Assembly: GCF_000189635.1 (NCBI RefSeq)
Contig: NW_002476570.1
Location: 434,001-498,000, forward strand
DNA: 64,000 bases
Direction of reading: 5' to 3'
Source: Tetrahymena thermophila SB210
Lineage: Eukaryota > Ciliophora > Oligohymenophorea > Hymenostomatida > Tetrahymenidae
The notes beneath the pieces are model-generated. The model saw nothing but the letters and a program-made list of their open reading frames with translations, made no database searches and was not told the origin of the DNA. How positions within the stretch are numbered: position 1 is the first letter of the stretch; every line of letters starts with the position of its first letter. Made by a program: the position numbers and the translations under genes. Below, piece by piece: positions 26,493 through 40,553 of this stretch.

Positions 26493-28127
26493 TATTTATA
26501 TGAGCTAAAAACTTAAGTTTATTTTTTTTACTTTTGTTATGTATAAAAAATGTATAAATCAACAAATTTCATTAATTTTACTTTTTTATTTAATTATTTT
26601 CAAATTTAATTATTACATTTACAAGAATTAAAATTTATTTATTAAATATTTAGTTGATAATTTTCAAATATTTTGAATTTACTTAAAAAACTCTAATTCT
26701 ATCTTAGCATTCTATTTGGTTAATTATTTCAAAAATGTTTGTTAACAAAACATGTTATTGTCTTATTAAGTCTAAATTTAAATATTTTAAATATTAATAC
26801 AAGCTATTCAATATCTTGGAGTTTTAGAATCAATTAATTAATTAGTTGTTATCAGTTTCTGAATCTGAAGTTTATTTATAGCTCATATAATTTTTTAAGC
26901 TACTTACTTTAGCATTTTTTTTATCTAAATTTTTGTTATCATCAAGGTTTGATTATAGGTAATCTTATAGGTTAATTTTATCAAAATTTAAAAAATCTCA
27001 TTTAGTTTTATTTATTTCATGTTTTAATAGAAAATTTAGGCATTTTCATAAAGTAAAAAACCCAAGAAAGTTTAAAATAACAAAAAGTGAAAATTGCAAA
27101 AAATTCATTTTAATTTTATAAATTTATTAATAGGAAAGCTAAAAAATTTAGTTCAATATCTGAAAAAAACATAAGTTAAATGAAAAACACTCAAATAAAT
27201 GAAATAAGGGTTTAAAATATTTAAAAAATAATCTTTATTTTTAATTAAACAAAACAAAATTAAGAAATAATTTTTAAATTATTTATGGTAATTTATGTTT
27301 GATAAAAGTAAAAATATTAATTAATCATAATTTATTTAAATGTCTAGATAGCTATATTTGAATTTATTACTTAAATTAAAAATACTCATTTATTTTTTTC
27401 TGGATTATTTGCTGAGTAAAAATAAAAAGGAAATATATCAAGTATAATTTATTGTGTAATTAATAGTAATAAACAAATTAATAAATTCTTTTTTTCTAAG
27501 AATTTTTTTTGGAAATATATAAAATAAATTTAAAAATTTTAAAAAAATAAAGAAATTTATATTTTTTAGCCAATCAAATTTTAAATTTCCATTTTCGAAT
27601 TATTTTTAAAATATGGAAAGAATTTTTGATAATTACATATAAAATATTATGAAAAAAATAAAACAAGATTGAAAATCAAAAAAATGTATTTGAAAAGTAG
27701 TTTTTGGATTTTGTTTTCTATTTATTATATATATGTTATTTAAACCTTTTTTAATTATTTTTTTTATAAATTAACAGTAATATGTCTGTTTAAAAATTTT
27801 TTTATACAGTGCTATTTAGATTTTCTGGAAAAATTCAAATATCTATTTGAGTCAATTAAATTTCCATTTAAATATAGATAAATCAATTGCTTTATTTGTA
27901 AAAATTGTTGGAAAATATGTTAAAACCATTGAGATATATAATTGAATTTGAATAGATCTACTTTATTTAGTTTCATTTAAGAAAAATAGTTGTTTTTATT
28001 AATTTAAATATCAATACAAAGTAATTTATTCGTTTAAAAAAAGTAAAAGGAAAACGAAAAAAATATATTCCTCAAAAAAGTTTAGAATATAAAAGCTAAA
28101 TCATATATTCTATTTTAGGTCTTATTA
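26493..28127. other. Intergenic spacer with one coding-looking island
   Basis: Mostly structureless AT-rich DNA. On the minus strand, 26830-26997 is open for 55 codons and ends in TGA, with a protein-like translation (LKNYMSYKQTSDSETDNNQ). No start, partner exon or homologue in the window was found, so it is not called as a gene. Confidence 0.5.
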
Positions 28128-31100
28128 ATGACTAAATTCAATTTTTTTACATAATACTAGGACACCATTCTTTCCATTATAGAAGATAAACCGAGGATAT
28201 AAATTCCAATAGCCATTTACAAGTTCATTATTTTGATTTCTTTTACTTAGATTATAGTCTACTTGTTTGGCGATTACACTGGAAATAATGCAGATAATTA
28301 CAAACTAGAATCGATTTTTTAAATTTGCTCTTTATCATCTATAGTCAATATTTTGAATTTAAAGTAAAGTGACAGCTTGGCAATCATAGTTTACATTGTT
28401 TCTTAAGCGTTTATGTATCTTTACTTTTTATATGTTACATTTTTGACACTAGTTAAGCATTATTTTAAAGAGTTCTACTTTTAGCATAAGTCTACATTCA
28501 TAATTATAAATGAAATATTAAACATATATTTTACTTTATACTTAAATGTATTCCTCTAATGGTTTATAGAGCTTAATTGCTCTCTGTTCTTCTGTAGCAG
28601 CAAAAGTATTCTATCTGTCTAAAGAAGTTAAAATAATACAAATTAATGTAGCATACCTACTTGGTAATCTATCTTATCTGCTTCGGGGATTATTTTGTCA
28701 ATTTTTACTGCTCTAATAATAAATGTCTACTTTAGAAATTATGAATTCATTGAGTAGAATGCATTAAAAAGGAAATCAACTTATATCTTTACATTTCTTA
28801 CCATTTTAAGAATTGTCATTATCTTCATAGCATTTAAAGGTAACTCAAAAGCCTTAGATTAAGTAAAGCATATTTTGACTCAATTTTATGGATTATTATG
28901 CATTCTAGATTATTTTGTGTCACTACCATTTACTAATTAGGACATATCTCAGTTTTATTTGAAAATACTAGCATATTTTGAGATAGCAACAACATTAGCA
29001 AACTTTTATTTTCTCACAACATTTGTAAATGGTGACGAAATGTTTTACATGAGTATAATTGGAAGTGTTGTTTTAGAAGCCACCCTTAAGTAGGCTTATA
29101 GCTATAAGATCTAAAACATTCTAAAAGGAGTTTGGGAAACAGAAAAAGTAATTTTAGATTTTGATTATTATCTTGAACAAATTACACAATTAGCAGAGAA
29201 GAGTTTTACCAACGAAGATTCTAAAATATAGTTGATGAAGTCTTATAAACTACACTAAGTAGAATGCAAGATACCGACATGCTAATGCCATTTAAACCCT
29301 TTACTAAATATGAAAATAAATAGTGATTAGTTTTTAAAAAAATCTACAGAAAATCAAAAAGATGTTGGTGAAAAAGAAAATCATATTTAAATGGAGAATG
29401 ATATAAATATGGGTATTGTCTATTAGTTTATAGATGGATTATTTTAATGGATGTTTAGCCAGAGATGCATCAATTAAGATTCTATACAGTACGAAAGACT
29501 CTCTTTAAAATACATTTCGTTCATGTTAAAGTATCAAAATAATCCTGTGAGAGCTTACTATGAGCTCAAGGCTCTTCAGCTAAAAAAAAATACATTTTCT
29601 ATCTACTTCAAAATGATTACATAAATTATTGCAGTAAAAATCTAAGAAAGAATAGACTCATTTATGGAAGAATCTGGTAACAGTGAAGACAGAAAAAAAG
29701 GAAGTTCATAGACAAAAAAATAGGAAAGACGTTCAAAGCTAAATAAAAGCGCTAGTGAACTTACAATTTATTCGATTATTACTGTTGATTAAATGTGCCA
29801 TGATTTTATCCCATAAATTCTTTTAGTGATAGATAAAAAATATAATTACTGGAATTGTATGCAAAAGGGATATAAAACGATCAATGACTTTTAAAATGAT
29901 GCTTTGAAATTGATGGCAGAAGTAAATAATTTGAGAGATCGTTATTTAAAATAAATGAAAGCAATAAAAGATTCTATCCCTGAAGTAGAATTAAATTTAC
30001 AGTTCTAAAGAATAACTCAAATATTCCTTCTATTCATCGCAAACGATTGTAATAAAGCAATGAATTTAGAATTGTTGATAGTAGATTTAAAAAAGAGGGA
30101 TTCTTTAGCTGAAAGTGACTCACTCAAAAACACAAATTTAATCAAAGGAGAAATTTGTATTTTAGAAATAAGCTTATCTGAAAGTTTAGGTAGAATTACA
30201 AATGTTAGAGATCAAAAAGCTGCATAGTTTTTTGGATACCACTAAATTGAAGATTTCAAAAAAGTTAATTCTATAAATGAGCTCATGCCATAATTTATTG
30301 GAAAAGTTCATAACTCATTAATAAAAAGCTATATTAAAGGTCTAACAGTTAGGTCTTAAAACGGAGACAGCGTAGTGTAGACATTTATGAAGATGAAAGA
30401 TGGGTATATTCATCCTATTAAAGTACATTTTAACTTCTCTTTTTTAACTTCTATGGAAGATTTTAGAATGCATGGAATACTCCTTAAGAAAGTTGAGGAC
30501 TAGAGTTATATCATTTTTAATAGAAGTGGAAAGATATTTGGAATTACTGCAAATATTGCATAAATCTTTTTTAAATAATTTCGCCATTTTCCAAAAGGCG
30601 AAGTTGCTATTTAAAATTTAAATGCTCTCATGCTATTTCCAAAAATTATTAAAAGAATTTTAAAACATCGCTAAGCCATCTTAGAAGATATCAAAAATAG
30701 GTTTTTAGCAGACAAAGTATGCATTAAATATGAAAATGATGTAACAAATAATCAAACAAAAAGTGCCTCCACTATGACTTCATTGATCGAAGATAAAGGA
30801 TCGATGAAATTTTTCTCCAACCCATATTTGGCTTTAAGAAAATTTAAATAATTTTTAAGTAGAAAATACAATTAAAACTAAGCCTAATCAGTTTACAATA
30901 AAATTGATATTTTAGACAAATATTGCTTGCAGTTGTTAAAACAATTTGAAAATTTTGACTTTGAAAAAGATAATAGTGCGCACTTTCAATCATCAGAGGC
31001 TCTCGTTTCTGTAAGAAGCGCTGGAGATTAAAGCAAGGATGAAAGTAATCTTTTTAATTTAAAATCATTTACAAAAACTGTAAACCCTCTACAGCAAAGT

Positions 31101-34100
31101 TAGAATGCTATTGAATACAAATTGAACTTTTCTTACGAAATTTAGTATTGCTTTTTAGATCAGACAGAATAATAAACTAAGTCTATCAGCGGTAATAAAA
31201 AAACTTCATAATCTAACAGCTAGAATAAGAAATAAAATAACAATATAGAAGAATTTTAAGATATATTTTTTGTAATTAAAATTCGAGATGCTTCTACAAA
31301 AGTATGCTCTAAACATGCTAAGTTAAAGCCTTTAAATAAGTTTATTAATAATTTAGCAAGTTTTTTTAATTCGACTACTTCTATAGTTTAGTTTGCCAAT
31401 GGATTAAACCTTTTAACTGAGTAAAATTTTAATCTATAAGATTAAAAAAGTATCCAAAAAAGCAAAGTTTTTACTTCAAATATTTAATCTAGTTAAATGC
31501 AAGGTGAAGCTAATAAAATTAACTTTTAGCATAGCTTTAGTATCGATGATTATATGCCATAATATTCATTACAGATAAAAGAGCAGCTTTCTAAAATACC
31601 TAAAAAACTTATTTCTCTTCTCTCCATGAATAACTAATAATGTAATTTTCTTTAATTATTTTTAATATTAAAACAAATTTTAAAATTTTACTTTTTAAAT
31701 CCATTTTTTTTAATTAACAGCAATTGATGGGGAAAAGAATCAGCAAAAGGGTAAAAATAAAAAATTAAAGCTTTCAGATTAAAGTCTAGATTAGTCTTTT
31801 GAGAGTGATAATAAAAGCGAAAATGGAAGATATGAAAAAATTTTGAAGAAAGCTATAGAATAGATTTATAGTAACAGAAATAGTACGGAATACCTAGATT
31901 CTTGCAATCCGTAAATAGAAAAAGTTATAAGTAGTTTTGATATTTCTATAAATTAAGTGATGTCTCTTGATCCTAATTATCACATAAAAAAAATTATTCA
32001 GAAAAGGTCTACTTTATCTGCATTTAGTTTGGCATTAGAGATTAAATTTACTGAAACAGTTTTATAAATAGCTCAAGATACAAAAGCATAAAAATAAATG
32101 GAATAGGTTTAAAAAAACGAAGAAATTAATTAAAATCCAATCATGACTTTTAGATAAGATCATGAAATTGACTTTGAAAACTTGAATGATACTTCTAATG
32201 ATAAAATACCCTCCAAAAATTTGGATATTCTTGATAGCAAAACTCAAAGAGAAGAGGCCAAAAAGGTTTTTATATAAAATATTTAAGATGTTGATAACTA
32301 ATAAATTTAGTTAGTTTTTAATAATTAATAAATATTTGACCCATCACCAAAAAACCAAGAATATATTAATACATTAGTCAATCAAAATATTGATGAAAAT
32401 TAATAATTCTAACCTTTTTAAGTTATCGATTTAGATTAGCAAAAATCTAATATTAACACTTTTGCAGATTTATCTGCAAGACCAATTATTAAGTAAACAA
32501 CAATGGATACTAACGATCTTAATACGAAATCACAAATAGCAACAGAGATATATAATTAAAGATACCAAGATAATAAAAGCTGTAAAATTATTTATTTTAA
32601 ATTTATAACTAAAAAATTTTAATTTAGATTAAATGTATGAAATGAATAAAGAAGAATAAAATTATGAAAAAGGCGATTTAAATGTGAAATAATAAATCCC
32701 TAGCTAAAAAGATTTCTAAATCTTAGTTAATAATAAGGAATAAAAAGCATCTTTTTAGGAAAATAAAAAATAATAGAGTACTTTTAATTCATCTAAAAAA
32801 CAAGATTTTGAAGGTGACGGAACTTCTAATGAAATTATTTAGTAAGAAGCAGTAGCTAAAATTTTAAATTAAAAAGGAATGGTAAAAGGTTTAGACAGTA
32901 TAAATAGAAATAGTGTTAGTTCTTCTTCTAAAACCTAAGGTAGCTATGCTGGAGTGTTTCTAAAAGGTAATTTTGTTTAGATTTTTGAGAGTCATTTAAC
33001 TTGATAATTTAATCAAATTTTATAAAATAGAAATTATTTTAAGGTAGAAGATGCCTAAATCAGCTTTATAATATCGGATGCTTTTAATTTTCTTTTTAAT
33101 ATCTTTCCTATCATTGAACATTATAAATTTGATTATAATTTAGACTGATATGCAAGTAAAATAATTAAAATTATTTTTATTATTATTATTTTATGCAAAA
33201 AAACAAGATAAAATTTATCTTTTGATGGGGTGTTAAAATTTTTTAATATTTGAAATTTAATTGAAAAATCAAATTTTAAAATTACCTTAAAATTATAAAC
33301 TTGATACTTTTACATTTTATTACCCCTTTTTTGATTTTAAAAGCTATATAATATTTAATTTTTTAATAATTTGAATAAATATTTAGATATTTTCGAGTAA
33401 CGTTACTATTTTAAGATAACCACGCAAATTTTTAAGAGATTATGGCAAAGTATTATTTGGATTTTATATTGAATTAGAAATTTAGTTGGGATACCTATAT
33501 GATCCTTAAGGAACTATTTCTACAGCTTCTGCAGATTACTATAATTCTGGTATATAAGAGTACAATACTTTAATTTAGGAATACTCTTAACAACTTATAT
33601 AGCTTTAACAACAATAGTAGCTTAAGAATGCATAAAAAGATTAAAGTTACTAAATATACGTATTAAGACTATCTTAATAAATAAATATTTCTTTTGATTT
33701 ACTTTTTACTCAATAATAGTATTATGTGAATGGAATAAGTAATTCAAGATCTGATTCAGATAGAGCTGATTCTTTTTTATATTTAAGATAAAATTATTTT
33801 TAATTTAGCACACAAGTGATAAATGCTGTAAACTTCCTAGTTACTGATACTCTTAATGCTGTTGATAGTCTAATTAACAAATTCACAATTGTGGTTATTT
33901 GTGCTCTTCTCGGTATCATATTAATTTCTTTGATTTCTCTGCCATTACTAAAGGCTGTAAACTTTTATGAAGAAAGAATTATGATGGTAGTCACAAGGAT
34001 AAGCTTTGACTAAGCTGAAAATGAAAAATGCAAGCTCTAAATTTGCAAGCAACTAGTAAAAATAGAAAGTATTGATTGGTTAAACTACAACTACTTTGAT

Positions 34101-35369
34101 ATTTTTAACATGCAAATTTAAAAAAATAACTTAAACAGCAGCATAGCAAGATCCACTAACAACCAAGGATAAAACTACCTCAGCACATTTAATTCTAAGA
34201 TAAATTAATAGAAAACATCCAGTTAAGCTTTTAAAAATAAAAATATGGCAAAAAAAGAATTATAAGAGAGCTAAATTACTATAAGTAATAATGTCTCTTT
34301 TAATAATATGACAAATACAAACGATATAGTTAAGGAATAGTTAGTTTCTGAATCTAATTTTTAAAATAGCAAACTATCTCAATTTTTAAATAATAAGAAC
34401 AAGAACTTAAAAGAGACGAAAAATATATCAAAAAGTAATTACCATTAAAAAAATTAAGGTAGCAACAGTCATAATAAAATTGTGAAGAATACTTCTTTAC
34501 TTCAATCGAAAATAATAAATTAAAGTTTAAGAATTATTGACAGATTCTTAACACTTCTTGTTTTAACTACATTTAATTGTATATATTTCTTGATCATAAT
34601 TATTTATTTAACTCAAAGTAACGGCTAGCTCAAAATTCCTGTTCAAGTAAATTAGAGCAGTATTAATTTGCATATAATTATGACTAATTTGAAGATAGCA
34701 ACCGAACTTTTGTCCTTTGATTATTATATTTTAGATGGGCTTTGGCCAGAATATTAAATAACAAATCTATAAGACTACTTTAATTAAGTTAACAGTAGCA
34801 TTAAATAACTTATTTAAATTAATTAGTAAACTACTGATGTCCTTTATGGTAGTAACCCTTTTCCAACTAGTATATTATCTTAGTTGAAAGATATTTAAGA
34901 AGGTAGAGGTTGTTAATATTTAGTGACATATCCTTGCTAGAACTCTACATAAGAACTAGGAATATCTTAAATAATTACTGAGAAATCGTAATTTGTCAGT
35001 TAATATCCAGAAGTTTTAGCACCAAACTAACCACCTGTAGATTAGCTAACTATATTTTTAAATGGAATGCCGCATCTAAAAAGTTTTGTATATAGCTTCT
35101 AAAGCGAAGATGAATTACTTGATGTATATAGCACAATGACAAATGATAGCATTTCTACAGTTTCATTGAGTATATAAAATTTCCTATAAAACTATTTGAT
35201 TTATGCAGGAACCGCTTTTACTTTAGTAATTTTGACAGTATTTATTATTCATTGGATTCTCCTTTTTAAAAGAATTTAATATATGAATTTAATGTTAACC
35301 ATGATCCCAGAAGAAAAGCTGCAAGAAGATATTATTTTACATATGGTAAGATAAGTGCATAGATTATGA
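28128..35369 (+). CDS. PAS/TmcB-like giant membrane protein (gene 5), about 2273 aa
   Basis: Exons 28128-31641, 31721-32581, 32628-32966, 33031-33155 and 33387-35369 sum to 6822 nt and end at TGA. Exon for exon and phase for phase it mirrors gene 4. The N-terminal membrane block, the H-x3-C-x4-C-x-C-H cluster (His codon at 29253), helical repeats, the PAS-like domain (about 30180-30600, AAQFFGYH and NELMPQFIGKVHN), the variable linker and two C-terminal TM-loop-TM modules are all present. The best-conserved parts are the last exon (ELLSFDYYI, PFPT, EGRGCQYL) and the membrane block; the linker encoded by exon 2 is the most diverged. No break or early TGA was seen, so both copies look functional. 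Confidence 0.78.
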
Positions 35370-36042
35370 ATTTAGTTATATTATTTTTTATTTATAATTA
35401 AAATTTAAAATATTTTTTTATGTTTAAGTAATTAACTTAATAAAAAACATTTATTTTTTATATGGTTTTTTAATATAAAGTTCTAACTTCTTTTGTATTT
35501 AGAATAATAAGTAAATAAATATCATCAATTTTTATTTTTGATTTAAAAAAATAAAATTAATTTTAAATGATAATTTATTTAAATTTATGATTGATTACAC
35601 TTATTTTATAATTTAATGAAATGAAAGCAATTTATTTACTTCTAACTTTAGTTAATTAATTAACAGGAATATTTTCATAAAATGTAATTAAATAAAATAA
35701 AGTTAGGAAATAAATGAATAGATAGAAAAATAATATTCCAAAAAATAGAATTTTTTAAAAGTAAAATATTAATTTTAAAGGTAATATATATGACAATCAA
35801 TTAAATAATAAATATCTATTTGGCACCAAACAAATATACTAATTTATTAAACAGTACTGAATTAAATTCAAAATATAAAAAAATGATAGAATAATTAAAT
35901 AGCAATAAATAAATTAATAAGCCAGGTTTATTCAATATACACAAACAATTTAGATATTGTTATTGTTTGTTATTTAATTGAATTAATAAGATCTACAAAA
36001 AAATTTAAAGTTTTTTTTAATTCAATAAATATTACAACTATA
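35370..36042. other. Intergenic spacer, AT-rich
   Basis: About 670 bases containing the 3' flank of gene 5 and the 5' flank of the Q/N-rich gene. Nothing coding-like seen on either strand. Confidence 0.65.
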
Positions 36043-39000
36043 ATGAGTGATAGTAAAAATAGTAGTCCTGGAAATGATTATGAGGAAGTAGTTATTAGTG
36101 ACAGGAGAAGCATTACAAGCGATGAAGAGGACTCAGAATACTAAGTTAATCATTTATAAAATTAATTTTAGACTCAATAAATAAATTTATAGGAACATGA
36201 CTTATAAGATTAATAAGAATATCAATTAGTTAATCAATATCAACCGAATATGCAATTTAGTGATGATAATAAAGATAATCATATAAATCACCTAGCTAAC
36301 CAATAAGTATAAGTATGTAATGTAGGAGAAAATGTAGTATAGTAAAGGATAGAATTAGAGCATGTTAAGCAGAGACTCTCTCAATTTGATATTAGAGATG
36401 GAAGTAATAATTAAAAACATTTAAATACAAAAAGATAAATAAATATTTTTAAATAAATAGACAATACTCCAAATTCTCCCTCATATTTAGTTTTTGCTCC
36501 AGAACAGCTAAAATTGAAGTAATATGAATATAAAAAAGATAAAAAAATGGCAAATTTCATTTTGTTGATTCATTATTTCGTTTATTTTTGTGAAAGATTT
36601 AAAAGATAATCACATTTGACTTCTCAAAAATATTTGCATGAAGAATATTAATTACATAATTAAAATATATTATTTTTACTTTGTCTAACATATTATCTAT
36701 CTATATAAAAGCTAAAATCATGGGAATGAAAAAGTAGAAAAGCATTTATTAAAATCTTTAGAAGAATTTTCGCCGATTTCAAGGATGGAGGATTCAAGAG
36801 GAGATATGACAGTATAAATATTTGATTTGAGTATGGTTTAAGGTAGGGATTAGCACATAGGTTCAAATTAAAATAATTAAGGTAGTTATAGCTCTAGAAA
36901 TACTAAATCTACTTTTAGCAATCTAGCTAATTCACATTAAAATAAAGAATAAAGCAAGAATGGAAGTTAAGGTCCCTTTTCAAATTAATAAATTTCAAAT
37001 GCTCCACTACCTCCTACATTGACTCGATTGAGTAATAATTCAAAGTAAGAATAGAAGACTTAAAAACTTAGAGAGCGATTAGAGAAATATAGTCATTAAA
37101 TGATGAATAATATAAATTTATAAAAGACTTCAAGTGATGCAGCTTAACAAAAATAAAATACTAAAAATTCAATTGTTTAATCAAAAAACTCAGTTAGCAA
37201 CTTGACGTAAAATAAAAAAGGATCTACAAAAAGTAGTAAAATTTCTACTCCAATAGCCAAAAAAAGTGCTTTAAACAATAATGAAGGAAAATAGTTTGAG
37301 GTTCAAGTTGAACAAATAAGAGAGAAATCAAGCAATTCTTACTAAAAACCTACATATAGTTCTACTAAAAAACAAGAATATTCAAAAACTGAAAGGACAA
37401 CTCCAAATAATGCAAATAAATAGAATTAAGCAAGTAGTAGTGTAAAGCAAAAATAAAATTTGTAGTCATCTATTTAATAACAGTAATAAATTTCAATGTA
37501 AATCCAAAAAAAGATGACTCAGCCTTTAAATTAACCTGATAAAACTACACAAAAAAAACATCAAAATATAGTTTAAGCAAAGTTTTTATTAACTTCTCCA
37601 CAGAAAAATAAAGTTTAGTAAAATAATTTCTTAGGAAATTTACCTTCTTAGAGATCATCCTAACCAAATATAAGTGATTCTAAGAGTACTAACCATAGAG
37701 AAGCTCCATATTAAAGGTACTCAGATATAATAAGCACTAATTAATATAGTAAGTAAAAAAGTTAATCACCCTCTGATAGAGCTAGAACAACTGTAGGCGA
37801 ATCATATAAATAAAATTTGAGTAAGAAATAAATGTCTGATAAAAATAGTCAAAGAAAATTATCTGATAATATGAATAATGTTTCTCTAAAAAAGAGTTAT
37901 TCCTAAGAAAACATTAATCAGTAAAGAAGAGATTCTTATAGTAGTCACCAATCAGCAAATGTGTAGGTACCTAATGATAAAAATAATATAAATGGTTAGA
38001 GTAAACTAGATTTAATAAGCTTAAGATAATTATACAGAGATAGTTTAGATAACTATTTTGTGAGATAGAACATCGATTATAACTAGAGTTAAGAATAAAT
38101 GGATAAATAATAAAAAGAAGATGAAGGAGATGAGTTTGAGATTAATATTTATAAAAATTAGTCTGATAAATTCTCTGCCTAAAAAAATAAAAATATAGAT
38201 GATGAAGATGAATAGCTTGAGTTTCCTTAGCTTTACCATATTAATAGATCGTAAAGTTAGCATAACCAAAATTATATTTAGAATGAAAATAATAATTTAG
38301 ATGAAGATGGAAAAAATAATAGCCAAAATTTAATTAGGAGATCATACACGCAAGATAATATGCTCAACAATATCTCAGCTTAGAATTCTTCACAAAAAGG
38401 AAATGAATAAAGCTTATTCAGTTAAAATTAACCTTAGAGCTGTTATAATAAAGACTATGTGTAAGCTTAAAATAGCAGTAAGGACAATATTCAATATACC
38501 AAGGAATTTACTGAAAATAGTTTTAATCAAAGTCATTCAAATTATTATAAACTAACTAACTTAAAGGAGTAAAAAAATAACCCTAAAAATACTCCTTTTC
38601 ACAATAATTATAATAACAACAACAATAACCAATAATTGACAGGAGATTCAAATTTTACCAGCTACACAAATGCTCTCTCAGTAGTTACAAATTAGGGTTA
38701 AAAAGTTATTTCAAGTGCAAAATATATTGATTAAGATGAAGATGAAATTATAGATAACAGTGAATAATAATTTATATCTCAAAGAGCTACAGAAAGTCAT
38801 AGTAAAAATCAAGATCATCAATAATAAATTGATTTAAAAAGCTATAACGTACCTCCAAAGTAAAGAAAAGCAAGCACAAATTATATTCCAAGAGAATCTC
38901 CTAATCGACATACATAAATATCACCTAAGTAACAAAAATAAACATAATACTAATAATAAAATAATTATAATCATAACAGTAGTAATCATATTGATTTAAG

Positions 39001-40553
39001 AAAAAGTAATAATTATTTTCATCCTTTAAACAATGAAAAACCTGTCTCTCAGCGCTACAGTGATTAAATTGATATTAGAAAGAAAACAGAATTAAATAAT
39101 AAAACCAATACTAATTGCAGTAATAACAGCTTAAATATAAATAATCCAATTTGCTTATACAATTTAAGTAAAGAAAGCAGTAATAAAAATGTGAAAAATA
39201 GCAATAGTAACACGTATAATTAAAACTATTACAGCTTAAAAGAAGGATAAAATTAGAGTGCATCTAGAAAATAAAATAATAAGCAACAATCACCTTTTAC
39301 ATAAGAAGACTCACCTGTTAAATTGGTAAATAAAAACCAGATTTTAAATGATTTAAAAAGATAAGCTTAAAATTTACAGAAATAAATTATTGATATTAGC
39401 TAGAAATCTAAAAGAGCAGGCAATACCTAATCAATACATTCAATTGATAAAGGAAATTAAAATTCATATAGCTACTAAACTCAAAGATCTCACCCTATAT
39501 TACCAAACGACTCTTAAATTGGCTCCTAAAGTTAAATAACTACTTAAAATTAATATTACTTGAAGAATGCAACAAATTAAAATTAATCTATACATAATAT
39601 AAATTCTAACACTGCTCATAATAGCAATTCTAACACTAACACTAAAACTAATACTAAAGAGCAATTCTATTCTTAAAATTCCTAATACCAACAACTATTT
39701 TAGTAAAAGTAAGCAGGTAGAATTTATTCTCAGAGAGATGCAGCCAATAAGAAATAGAAATTTATAAGAAATTCCAATGATTTTTAAAATTAGAAAGTAA
39801 AATTTTCAAATTTATTATTTTTTATTTTTTTTTTAATTGATAATCATATTTAATTATCATATTTGGTTTAAGATAAACATAATAACCAAAAATTATATAT
39901 ATAAAAGTAGAGTTAAGGAGATTAGCAATCTACAAACTATGATTTATCAGAAAATATTATGAATAAACTTTACCCTGATCAGTAAACAAAAGATTAGAAT
40001 TTTAAAATAATATTAAAATATATTTTTTTAAAATAGAAAGAAAAATGCAAGCAAGAGTAAAGAAATTTAAAAATAGAACTCTAAGACATAAAATAGCATT
40101 TACGATACAAACATTGATTACATTTTAAAGCTCTTAAAGGAATCGAGCACTATTTAATAATAAAATTCTATAATATAATAAAAGAATAATTAAAACGCTA
40201 GTTTTTGCACTTTAAATAATAAATATTAAACCAGTTAGCAGTAAAAAACTAACTAGTAATAACAACAATAATAATAATAAACTTTATAATCAAAATCGCC
40301 AACACAAACTTCTCCTCCTTTGGTCAGAGAGTAATTTTCTAAATATCTTCAAATAGTGTAAAAGAAAACTTAAAAAAGCCCTTAAGCAAAACAAGGGCCA
40401 GCTCTAGCATAAAAAGATTAGATAGCTCAAAGAATTTAATAAATAGAACAAGAAATACCTAAAATATAATTATAAAAAAATTAAATTGCTTTAGAAAACA
40501 ATATGTTGGAATAACAAAACCAACTTTTAAAGTAGAATTTACAAAATATTTGA
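36043..40553 (+). CDS. Q/N/S-rich protein of unknown function, paralogue A, about 1364 aa
   Basis: Exons 36043-36403, 36461-36518, 36712-39796, 39908-39981 and 40037-40553 sum to 4095 nt and end in TGA. I do not recognise the family. Most of the protein is low-complexity Gln/Asn/Ser with Lys, predicted disordered, with no signal peptide or membrane helix. Islands shared with the next gene are NTPNSPSYLVFAPEQLKLK, FSPISRMEDSRGDM...FDLSMVQ, LRERLEKYSHQMM, RRSYTQDNM, SSAKYIDQDEDE, SQRYSDQIDIRKK and FIRNSNDF. A pure 9-Gln run (40254-40280) uses TAG, TAA and CAA. The short acidic and basic islands may be binding motifs of a scaffold or cytoskeletal protein; that is a guess. Confidence 0.72.
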
